Positions 15,832-23,105 of a stretch of 64,000 nucleotides of DNA are shown here, piece after piece. Position 1 is the first letter of the stretch. The number at the start of each line of letters is the position of its first letter. A program made the translations under genes and the position numbers. Where the stretch lies: the NCBI GenBank assembly GCA_944346885.1, contig CALVMR010000003.1:31018-95017 (forward strand). The letters are read 5' to 3'. Origin of the DNA: an uncultured Clostridia bacterium. Lineage in GTDB: Bacteria > Bacillota > Clostridia > Christensenellales > Borkfalkiaceae. Below the pieces are notes generated by a model. It made no database searches. It was not told where the DNA came from and saw nothing but the letters and a program-made list of their open reading frames with translations.

Positions 15832-18195
15832 TCAGCCGATGCTCTCGATGTATTTGCGGATCTCGCTGGCGTTGTCGTAGGTCTTGAACCCGTTTCCGTC
15901 CGGCACCAGCAGCGAAGGGGCTTTTTTCACGCCGTATTTGCGGGTCATCTCCGCATTTTCTTCGGCGTTGACGACGCGGTATTTGACCCCTGCCTTATCC
16001 AGCATCAGCTTGCTCGTTTTGCAGTTGGGGCAGCCGCTGCGCGTAAACAGCACGGGTCCGTCCGGCGCCGCCGCTTCGCAAACCGCTTGCACCGCCTCTG
16101 CCGCCGCGCCGTGCTTTTTCAGCACGGAATGGGTAATGTCGTATACTTTACGGTCCTTAAATTCCTGCGCTTTGCCGTCGTTCCAGTTCTGCACGGGGCG
16201 GTAATAGCCGGTGATGCGGCTGTACACTTCGGTCTTGCCGCCGCAGTGCGGGCAAACGTATTGCTCGCCCGCAAGGTACCCGTGGTCCTTGCAGATGGAA
16301 TAGGTCGGCGAAAGGGTGTAGTAGGGCAGTTTGTAGTTATCCGCGATCTTTTTGACCAGCTTCGCGGCAGACTGCCAGCCGGGGAGCTTTTCGCCGAGGA
16401 AGGCGTGGAACACCGTGCCGGAGGTGTACAGCGTCTGCAATTCGTCTTGGATATCCAGCGCGTCGAACACGTCGTCGGTAAAGCCGACGGGCAGGTGCGA
16501 ACTGTTCGTGTAATAGGGCTTCCCGTTTTCGTTTGCCGTGATAATGTTGGGGAACTGCTCTTTGTCGTGCTTGGCAAAGCGGTAGGTCGTGCTCTCGGCG
16601 GGCGTCGCTTCGAGGTTATACAGGTCGCCGTATTCCTCCTGGTAGTCGGAGAGGCGTTCGCGCATGTGGTTCAAAACCCGCTTGGTGAACTCCTGCGCCT
16701 CTTCGTGCGTCATATCCTTTCCGATCCACTTGGCGTTGAGCGCGGCTTCGTTCATGCCCACCAGCCCGATGGTGGAGAAGTGGTTGGCAAAGGTGCCGAG
16801 GTAGCGCTTGGTGTACGGGTACAGCCCCTCTTCGAGCAGCTTGGTGATCACGGTGCGCTTTGTCTTCAAAGAGCGCGCGGAGATATCCATCAGGCGGTCA
16901 AGGCGGCGGAAAAATTCCGCTTCGTCTTTGCTCTGGTAGGCGATGCGCGGCATGTTGATGGTGACCACGCCGACCGAGCCCGTCGATTCGCCGCTGCCGA
17001 AGTATCCGCCCGATTTTTTGCGCAGTTCGCGCAGATCGAGGCGCAGGCGGCAGCACATGCTGCGGATGTCGCTCGGTTCCATATCCGAATTGACGTAGTT
17101 GGAAAAATACGGCGTGCCGTATTTGCTCGTCATTTCAAAGAGCAGGCGGTTGTTTTCGGTATCCGACCAGTCAAAATTTTTGGTGATGGAATAGGTGGGG
17201 ATGGGGTATTGGAAGCCGCGGCCGTTCGCGTCGCCCTCGATCATGACTTCGATGAACGCCTTGTTCACCATATCCATCTCTTTTTTGCAGTCTTTGTATT
17301 TAAAGTTCTGCTCTTTGCCGCCGACGATCGCGGGGAGCTCCGCTAAGTCGTTCGGCACCGTCCAGTCCAGCGTGATGTTCGAAAACGGCGCCTGCGTTCC
17401 CCAACGGCTGGGCGTGTTCACGCCGTAGATAAAGCTCTCGATGCACTTTTTCACTTCGTCGTAAGAGAGGTTGTCCGTCTTTACGAAGGGAGCGAGATAG
17501 GTATCGAAGGAGGAAAACGCCTGCGCGCCCGCCCACTCGTTTTGCATGATGCCCAAAAAGTTCACCATCTGGTTGCACAGCGTGGCAAGGTGTTTTGCGG
17601 GCGCCGAGGTGATCTTGCCGGGGATGCCGCCCAAACCTTCTTGGATGAGCTGCTTCAAAGACCAGCCCGCGCAGTAGCCCGTCAGCATGGAGAGGTCATG
17701 GATGTGGATCTCCGCGTTGCGGTGCGCGTTTGCCACTTCTTCGTCGTAAATTTCCGAAAGCCAGTAATTCGCCGTGATGGCGCCGCTGTTGGAGAGGATC
17801 AGCCCGCCTACGGAGTACGTTACGGTAGAGTTCTCCTTTACGCGCCAGTCCGTTGCCTTTACATAGCTGTCCACCAAAGACTTGTAGTCCAGCATGGTGG
17901 ATTTCATGTTGCGGATCTTTTCGCGCTGTTTGCGGTAGAGGATGTACGCCTTTGCAACGTCGGCATATCCCGCTTCGGAGAGCACCGCTTCCACGCTGTC
18001 TTGGATATCCTCCACGGCGATCCGTTCGTTTTTGACCTTGGGTTCGAAGTCTGCCGTAACTTTGAGCGCCAAAAAGTCGATCACGCTCTGGCAGTACTGC
18101 CGCTCTTTGGCGGTGAACGCCTTCATGATCGCGCCCGCGATCTTTTTGATGTCGAACTCAACGATTTGCCCGTCGCGCTTGGTTACCTTGTACAT
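15832..18195 (-). CDS. nrdD: Anaerobic ribonucleoside-triphosphate reductase with fused thioredoxin-like domain
   Basis: Class III ribonucleotide reductase, which makes deoxynucleotides without oxygen by a glycyl radical. The start (codon at 18193-18195) has AGGAGAG upstream and gives 787 residues. In order: an ATP cone (1-95), the catalytic barrel with NNYxC-type loop regions, a zinc site with CPHC (YVCPHCGGKTE), the glycyl-radical loop RITGYYRP (Gly663), and an added C-terminal domain of about 75 residues with the redox pair CPNC (Cys722, Cys725) and the cis-Pro segment KKAPSLLV. Similar fusions are known in clostridia. The arrangement implies reduction by a thioredoxin-type domain rather than formate. 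Two NrdR-like boxes lie at the promoter. Confidence 0.93.
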   Translation of the reverse strand: MYKVTKRDGQIVEFDIKKIAGAIMKAFTAKERQYCQSVIDFLALKVTADFEPKVKNERIAVEDIQDSVEAVLSEAGYADVAKAYILYRKQREKIRNMKSTMLDYKSLVDSYVKATDWRVKENSTVTYSVGGLILSNSGAITANYWLSEIYDEEVANAHRNAEIHIHDLSMLTGYCAGWSLKQLIQEGLGGIPGKITSAPAKHLATLCNQMVNFLGIMQNEWAGAQAFSSFDTYLAPFVKTDNLSYDEVKKCIESFIYGVNTPSRWGTQAPFSNITLDWTVPNDLAELPAIVGGKEQNFKYKDCKKEMDMVNKAFIEVMIEGDANGRGFQYPIPTYSITKNFDWSDTENNRLLFEMTSKYGTPYFSNYVNSDMEPSDIRSMCCRLRLDLRELRKKSGGYFGSGESTGSVGVVTINMPRIAYQSKDEAEFFRRLDRLMDISARSLKTKRTVITKLLEEGLYPYTKRYLGTFANHFSTIGLVGMNEAALNAKWIGKDMTHEEAQEFTKRVLNHMRERLSDYQEEYGDLYNLEATPAESTTYRFAKHDKEQFPNIITANENGKPYYTNSSHLPVGFTDDVFDALDIQDELQTLYTSGTVFHAFLGEKLPGWQSAAKLVKKIADNYKLPYYTLSPTYSICKDHGYLAGEQYVCPHCGGKTEVYSRITGYYRPVQNWNDGKAQEFKDRKVYDITHSVLKKHGAAAEAVQAVCEAAAPDGPVLFTRSGCPNCKTSKLMLDKAGVKYRVVNAEENAEMTRKYGVKKAPSLLVPDGNGFKTYDNASEIRKYIESIG

Positions 18196-18249
18196 GATTC
18201 TCTCCTTTTTCCCCGTTGTTTTGCCCCGCGTTTTGCGAGGTAGGGCTCC

Positions 18250-18330
18250 ATTATAGCACCTTCTTTCGGCGTTGTCAATATATTGTGGCAAAAATTTTCC
18301 GTGAATCACAAGATATTGTGTTTCACGGAA
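18250..18330 (-). promoter_or_regulatory. nrdD promoter with two NrdR-like boxes
   Basis: On the minus strand TTGACA (18273-18278) and TATAAT (18250-18255) are 17 bp apart. One palindrome, CAATATATTG (18276-18285), overlaps the -35 box, and a second, CACAAGATATTGTG (18307-18320), is centred 33 bp upstream. Both resemble NrdR boxes. The upstream one sits in a larger imperfect dyad spanning 18297-18330 with the same centre. Confidence 0.8.
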
Positions 18331-18413
18331 AAGAGGCGGGCGAACGCCGCTTTTTGCGAAAAAAGGGGAAGAGGGATCGTATGCGCGGTATAGAGATTTT
18401 GTTTTTTGCCGTT

Positions 18414-18457
18414 AAACACGGGGCGCCGTATGCACTTGCATATGGCGCCCCGTGTTT
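18414..18457 (-). terminator. Hairpin between nrdG and nrdD
   Basis: A 21-base stem (18414-18434 with 18437-18457, one G-T pair) with almost no loop lies 21 bp after the nrdG stop. It lacks a clear T-tract on the minus strand, so it may terminate or only separate nrdG from the nrdD promoter. Confidence 0.55.
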
Positions 18458-18477
18458 GCGGTGATTTTTGGTGATTT

Positions 18478-19158
18478 TTATTCCCCGCGGATCTTCGCGT
18501 TCGGGATATAGGGCAAAAGCAGCTGTTTGAACGCCGCAAGTTCGGCGGGAGAAAAGGGGGAGAGCCCTTCGGCGGGCACGTGTTCGCCGGGGCGGAAGTT
18601 CTGCAAAAAGTACGCTTTTGCGCCTGCCAGCCATTTTCCGATGCGCACAAAGTCTTCGGGGCGGTGCAGCGGGGCAACGCAGGTGGTGCGGAATTCGTAC
18701 GGAAGCGCGCCGCCCAGCAAAAATTCCGCGCTTTCGCGGATCTTTTTCATATCGCAGGGCACGCCCGTCAAAACGGCGTAGCGGTCGGGGCTGCTCTTGA
18801 TATCCATGGCAACGGCGTCGATCAGCCCTTCGGCGGCAAGCGCTTTCAGCCGTTCGGGGAAGGAGCCGTTGGTATCCAGCTTTACGGCGTATCCGAGCGC
18901 CTTGATGCGGGCAAGAAAGGGTGCAACGTCGCCGCACAGCGGCTCCCCGCCCGAAACGCATACGCCGTCCAGCAGCCCTTTTCTTTTTTCCAAAAAGGAA
19001 AAAAATTCTTCTTCGGGCACTTCTTCGGGGCAGCCGCCCAAGATCTCCGCGTTTTGGCAAAAGGGGCAGCGGAAGTTGCACCCCGCCAAAAACACGGTGC
19101 ACGCCACCTTTCCGGGGAAATCCAGCAGCGTCGTTTTTTGCAGACCCGCAATGTGCAT
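18478..19158 (-). CDS. nrdG: Anaerobic ribonucleotide reductase activating protein (radical SAM)
   Basis: Radical-SAM enzyme that installs the glycyl radical on NrdD. The start is set at the ATG ending at 19158, with AAGGAGG 5 bases upstream; an upstream in-frame extension covers the promoter and is rejected. The 226 residues contain the 4Fe-4S motif CNFRCPFC (Cys27, Cys31, Cys34), the SAM-binding GGEPL, and DTNGSFPE and VAMDIKSS strands of the partial barrel. The opening LQKTTLLDFPGKVAC is typical of the subfamily found with NrdD in Gram-positives. A -10 box TATAAT at 19183-19188 (minus) is clear, but its -35 is weak. It lies upstream of nrdD in the same direction, with separate promoters. 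Confidence 0.92.
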   Translation of the reverse strand: MHIAGLQKTTLLDFPGKVACTVFLAGCNFRCPFCQNAEILGGCPEEVPEEEFFSFLEKRKGLLDGVCVSGGEPLCGDVAPFLARIKALGYAVKLDTNGSFPERLKALAAEGLIDAVAMDIKSSPDRYAVLTGVPCDMKKIRESAEFLLGGALPYEFRTTCVAPLHRPEDFVRIGKWLAGAKAYFLQNFRPGEHVPAEGLSPFSPAELAAFKQLLLPYIPNAKIRGE

Positions 19159-19270
19159 ACAAGCCTCCTTGTTACAAGCTCTATTATATCGCGGCGCGGC
19201 CGCAAAGAAAACCGATCGCGCCATGCCGCCGCGAAAGACCGTTTGCAAACGCCGCCCGCAAGCATTGTCT

Positions 19271-19302
19271 AAAAAATGCCGCCGCGAAAAAGCTGCGGCG
19301 GC
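19271..19302 (-). terminator. Terminator of hppA
   Basis: An 8-bp GC stem (GCCGCCGC at 19278-19285 with GCGGCGGC at 19295-19302) is followed on the minus strand by ATTTTTT. Confidence 0.8.
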
Positions 19303-19313
19303 AAGAGGGTGCT

Positions 19314-21404
19314 TTACAGCAGCCCCGCCGCCAAAATGACCTCGGCAAAGACGATCGCCACCACCGAGATGAGTTTGATGAGGATGTTGAGGGAGGGACC
19401 GGAGGTGTCTTTAAAGGGATCGCCCACGGTATCGCCGATGACGGCGGCTTTGTGCGCGTCGCTGCCCTTTCCGCCGAGCGCTCCGTCCTCGATGTGCTTT
19501 TTCGCGTTATCCCATGCGCCGCCGCTGTTGCTCATGAACACGGCGAGCAAAAACCCCGTCACCGACGAGCCGAGCAAAAGCCCCATCACGCCGTTCGCGC
19601 CGAGCAAAAGCCCCACGGCGATGGGGGAGAGAACGGCGATCACCGCGGGCAGGATCATCTGTTTTTGCGCAGACTTGGTGCACATGGCAACGCATCTTCC
19701 GTAATCGGGGTCGCTCTCCCCCGTCAAGATCCCCGCGTCGGAGGCGAACTGCCGCCGCACTTCGAGCACGACCTGCTGCGCGCTCTTCCCCACGGCGGAC
19801 ATGGTGAGCGCCGAAAAGAGGAAGGGCAGCATCGCGCCGATGAACACGCCGACGAGCACAACGGGGTTGGTGATCTCCAAGGCGAAAGTAAAATCGATGT
19901 TGTTTTCCGCCGCAAGCGTTTCGATCTGCACATAAAAGGAGGAGAGCAGCGCCAGCGCCGTGAGCATGGCAGAGCCGATGGCAAAGCCCTTGCCCGTCGC
20001 CGCGGTGGTGTTGCCCAGCGAATCGAGCGCGTCGGTGCGGCGGCGCACTTCTTCGTCCATCCCCGCCATCTGCGCAATGCCGCCCGCGTTATCCGCCACG
20101 GGGCCGTAGGCGTCCGTGGAAAGGGTGATGCCGAGGGTGGAGAGCATGCCGACGGCAGCCACGCCCACGCCGAACATGCCCGCGCTGCCGCCGCCGAGCA
20201 CGAAATACGAGCCGAGCACCGCCGCCGCGATGATGAGCACGGGCGCCGCCGTGGAGAGCATGCCCAGCGCCGTTCCGTTGATGATCACCGGACCCGCGCC
20301 GCTCTCTGCCGAAGCGGCAAGGCGCTTTGTCGGGCGGTACGAAACGCTCGTAAACACTTCCGTCAAAAACCCGATCAGCACGCCTGCGGCGAGCCCGATG
20401 AGCACGGGCACGATGACGAGGATGTTTTCGGGGGAGATGAGCCAAATAAACAGCGCGCTCGCCGCGGCGGTGCCGCCCGCGGCGAACCAAGTGCCTGCGC
20501 GCAGCGCGCGCAAGAGCCCCTTTTGCGACGCTCCTTCCTTTGTGCGGACGAGGAAGGTGCCCGCCACGGAGAACAGCACGCCGATCGCCGCAATGCCGAG
20601 CGGAATAAGCGCGCCGATGTATTCCAGCCCCGCCGCAACGCCCAGCGCCATCGCCGAGAGCAGCGAGCCGACGTACGATTCGTACAAGTCGGCGCCCATG
20701 CCCGCCACGTCGCCCACGTTGTCGCCCACGTTGTCGGCGATCACGGCGGGGTTGCGGTGGTCGTCTTCGGGGATGTTCGCCTCCACCTTCCCCACAAGGT
20801 CGGCGCCCACGTCGGCAGCCTTTGTAAAGATGCCGCCGCCCACGCGCGCAAACAGCGCCATGCTCGAAGCGCCCATGCCGAAGGTGATCATGTTCGTGGC
20901 GATGAACGCCGCTTCGGTTAGGTCGGTCTTGCTGATCGCGTAAAACCCTTTGAGTGCAAAATACCAGATCGACAGGTCGCAAAGCCCCAATCCCACGACG
21001 ATGAGCCCCATCACGCTCCCCGCCGAAAAGGCGGCGCGCAAGCCCTTGTTCAGGCTTTGTTCCGCCGCCGTCGCCGTACGCGCGTTCGCCGCCGTTGCGA
21101 TCTTCATGCCCAAAAAGCCCGAAAGCCCCGAAAACACGCCGCCCGTCAAAAAGGCAAACGGCATGTAGGGCGAAACAAAGCCGACCAAAGCCAGCACGCC
21201 CAAAATGAGGAACATACAGCCGAAAAAGATCGCCACAACGATGTACTGCCGCTTTAAAAAGGCGTTCGCCCCCTTGCGGATGACGGCGGCGATGCCGCGC
21301 GTTTTTTCCGCTTCGGGCAGTTTCAGCACTTTCCGCGCGGTAAAAAGCGCAAAGACCAGCGCCAAAACGGCGGCGCCGGGCACGATCAAGATCACATATT
21401 CCAT
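19314..21404 (-). CDS. hppA: Membrane-bound pyrophosphatase, K+-dependent type
   Basis: Integral membrane enzyme of 696 residues that hydrolyses pyrophosphate and pumps H+ or Na+ outward. The start is MEYVIL (codon at 21402-21404, GGGGGAAA upstream). Substrate motifs are complete: DVGADLVGKVE, EDDHRNPAVIADNVGDNVGD, TDAYGPVADNAGGIAQM and the C-terminal NSGGAWDNAKK and GDTVGDPFKDTSGPSLNIL. About 16 membrane segments are visible. The potassium-dependence signature reads GNTTAATGKG, with Ala468 and Gly471 where potassium-independent enzymes have Lys and Thr, so K+ dependence is expected. Whether H+ or Na+ is pumped cannot be decided here. Single gene. Confidence 0.95.
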   Translation of the reverse strand: MEYVILIVPGAAVLALVFALFTARKVLKLPEAEKTRGIAAVIRKGANAFLKRQYIVVAIFFGCMFLILGVLALVGFVSPYMPFAFLTGGVFSGLSGFLGMKIATAANARTATAAEQSLNKGLRAAFSAGSVMGLIVVGLGLCDLSIWYFALKGFYAISKTDLTEAAFIATNMITFGMGASSMALFARVGGGIFTKAADVGADLVGKVEANIPEDDHRNPAVIADNVGDNVGDVAGMGADLYESYVGSLLSAMALGVAAGLEYIGALIPLGIAAIGVLFSVAGTFLVRTKEGASQKGLLRALRAGTWFAAGGTAAASALFIWLISPENILVIVPVLIGLAAGVLIGFLTEVFTSVSYRPTKRLAASAESGAGPVIINGTALGMLSTAAPVLIIAAAVLGSYFVLGGGSAGMFGVGVAAVGMLSTLGITLSTDAYGPVADNAGGIAQMAGMDEEVRRRTDALDSLGNTTAATGKGFAIGSAMLTALALLSSFYVQIETLAAENNIDFTFALEITNPVVLVGVFIGAMLPFLFSALTMSAVGKSAQQVVLEVRRQFASDAGILTGESDPDYGRCVAMCTKSAQKQMILPAVIAVLSPIAVGLLLGANGVMGLLLGSSVTGFLLAVFMSNSGGAWDNAKKHIEDGALGGKGSDAHKAAVIGDTVGDPFKDTSGPSLNILIKLISVVAIVFAEVILAAGLL

Positions 21405-21450
21405 TGTTTCCCCCTTCTCCGAGGACGCCGCTGCGGGCGTCCTTGCCATT

Positions 21451-21479
21451 ATGATAACACGCGGCGGGCGGTACGTCAA
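21451..21479 (-). promoter_or_regulatory. Promoter of hppA
   Basis: On the minus strand TTGACG (21474-21479) and TATCAT (21451-21456) are 17 bp apart. An AGGACGCC/GGCGTCCT hairpin (21420-21443) lies in the leader. The rest of the gap to spoIIR (21480-21697) shows no gene. Confidence 0.65.
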
Positions 21480-21697
21480 GACCCGCGCAAGAATTTTCAA
21501 GGATAAAAAAATTGCGGAGCGCATTGTTTTGAAGGGGAGAGCGCCGCAAGTTTTTGCGCGGAACGCCCGCGTGCAGGTATAAACGCTTTCACGGCGGGCA
21601 ATAAAAAGGCGCGTGCGGGCGCCGGCGGAGCCGAGGCGAATAGCAGCCGCCGCGCATATCCCGCCCGCGTATAGAAAATAAGAGGAAACGGGGTTTT

Positions 21698-22246
21698 ATG
21701 AAAAAAGTCTGCATAGTTTTTTCGCTGTTATTCATACTGATTGCAACGGCAGCCGGGGCGGCGCTGCTTGCGCCCGCCGCGCTCTCCCCGCAGGCGCCGC
21801 CTGCGGCGTACCTGCGCATGCATGTGCGCGCCAATTCCGATTCGGCGGAAGACCAGGCGGTCAAATACGCCGTAAAGGATGCGCTCGTCGAACGGCTTTT
21901 GCCCGTTGCGGCGGAATGCGGCAGCAAGGAAGCGGCGGCAGAGGCGGTGCGCGCCGCCCTGCCCGCCTTAGAACGGGCGGCGGACGCCGTGTTGGCGGAG
22001 GCGGGGTTTTCGTATACGGCGCGGGCGTCGCTGCGGCAGGAAGAATTTCCCGCGCGCGTTTACGAAGGGGTCACGCTCGCGGCGGGCGTCTACGATGCGC
22101 TCGTCGTCGAGCTCGGCGCGGGCACGGGGCAAAACTGGTGGTGCGTCGTGTACCCGCCGCTGTGTTTTGCGGGGGAGGTTTCGGGCGGAGACATACGCTA
22201 CGGCTCCCGCCTGTGGGAGATCATCGAAGGCTTTTTCGCGGGATAG
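21698..22246 (+). CDS. spoIIR: Stage II sporulation protein R
   Basis: SpoIIR is secreted from the forespore and triggers SpoIIGA to process pro-sigma-E in the mother cell. The 182-residue protein has an N-terminal signal or anchor helix (about 4-28) and the conserved segments LRMHVRANSDSAEDQAVKYAVKDA, FPARVYEGVTLAAGVYDALVVELG and NWWCVVYPPLCF. Length is a little below the usual 200-250. A sigma-F promoter would be expected; none was convincing. Two germination genes follow on the same strand, 57 and 859 bp further on, forming a spore block. Confidence 0.9.
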   Translation: MKKVCIVFSLLFILIATAAGAALLAPAALSPQAPPAAYLRMHVRANSDSAEDQAVKYAVKDALVERLLPVAAECGSKEAAAEAVRAALPALERAADAVLAEAGFSYTARASLRQEEFPARVYEGVTLAAGVYDALVVELGAGTGQNWWCVVYPPLCFAGEVSGGDIRYGSRLWEIIEGFFAG

Positions 22247-22303
22247 AGGGCGCCGCGCGGCGGTTCTCCTCTCTTTCGCGGGGCGCATAAAAGAGGAGGG
22301 AAC

Positions 22304-23095
22304 ATGAAAAAAAGGATACGGGCGGGCGTGCTCGCCCTTACGCTCGCGGCGGCGGTCTCCGCCTGTACGGCAATCGCCGTACAGGCGGAGACCGCGGTGC
22401 GGGAAGAGGCGGACGCGGCGTATGCCGCGTTCGGGCAGGAAGAGGCGTTTGCCGCCGAGCCTGCGGAACGGTTTGCCGCCGACGCGGCGGCATTCGCGCC
22501 GTGCGCCGTGCTCAAACAGGGCAGTACGGGCACGGACGTAAAAACGGTGCAGCAAAAACTCAAACGCTGGGGGTATTACGACGGCGGGGTAGACGGCATT
22601 TACGGCAGCCGCACCAAAAAGGCGGTGGAGTGGTTCCAGCGCAAAAACGGGCTCAAAGTAGACGGTATCGTCGGCAGAGAGACGTTCAAGGCGCTGGGGA
22701 TGAGCACGGGTTCGTCCTCGCAGGGCGGCGCGGCGGGGTATACCAACGCGGATACCTATCTGTTGGCGCGGTGTATTTATGCGGAGGCGCGCGGAGAAAG
22801 TTACACGGGGCAGGTCGCCGTCGGAGCGGTCGTGCTCAATCGGGTCAAGAGCCCCGATTTCCCCAATACCATCTCCGGCGTGATCTACCAAAAGCACGCT
22901 TTTACCGCCGTCAGCGACGGGCAGATCAATTTGACGCCGAACCAAACGGCGATCAACGCCGCCAAAGACGCGATGAACGGCTGGGACCCGACGTACGGGT
23001 GCCTGTATTATTACAATCCCGTCACGGCGACGAGTTCGTGGATCTTTTCGCGCGAGACGGTAGTGACCATCGGCAAACACGTGTTTGCGATCTGA
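22304..23095 (+). CDS. sleB: Spore cortex-lytic enzyme SleB
   Basis: SleB cleaves cortex peptidoglycan during germination. From ATG 22304 (GAGGAGGG just upstream) it has 263 residues: a signal peptide (about 1-30), a peptidoglycan-binding domain (LKQGSTGTDVKTVQQKLKRWGYY and GIYGSRTKKAVEWFQ) and a C-terminal SleB/hydrolase-2 domain (LARCIYAEARGESYTGQVAVG with the catalytic Glu, and SRETVVTIGKHVF at the end). The signal-peptide codons contain a perfect 20-bp inverted repeat. It is followed 10 bp later by ypeB, the usual partner. Confidence 0.93.
   Translation: MKKRIRAGVLALTLAAAVSACTAIAVQAETAVREEADAAYAAFGQEEAFAAEPAERFAADAAAFAPCAVLKQGSTGTDVKTVQQKLKRWGYYDGGVDGIYGSRTKKAVEWFQRKNGLKVDGIVGRETFKALGMSTGSSSQGGAAGYTNADTYLLARCIYAEARGESYTGQVAVGAVVLNRVKSPDFPNTISGVIYQKHAFTAVSDGQINLTPNQTAINAAKDAMNGWDPTYGCLYYYNPVTATSSWIFSRETVVTIGKHVFAI
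22352..22395. repeat. Perfect 20-bp inverted repeat inside the sleB signal-peptide codons
   Basis: Bases 22352-22371 and 22376-22395 are perfect reverse complements with loop AATC. Both strands encode nearly the same peptide here (AVSACTAIAVQAETA). In the mRNA this would be a very stable hairpin starting 48 bases into the sleB coding region. Confidence 0.9.
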
Positions 23096-23105
23096 GGAGG
23101 GAGCG

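Noticed and set aside
15820..17346. Plus-strand open frame of 508 codons across nrdD
   Set aside because: It is antisense to nrdD, with shadow-type composition and no ribosome-binding site.
18921..20921. Plus-strand open frame of 666 codons across nrdG and hppA
   Set aside because: It is antisense to two well-identified genes and is dominated by Arg, His and Ala.
21640..21697. Sigma-F promoter for spoIIR
   Set aside because: GCATA and a GTATAGAAAATAA stretch are present but the spacing does not fit the consensus.
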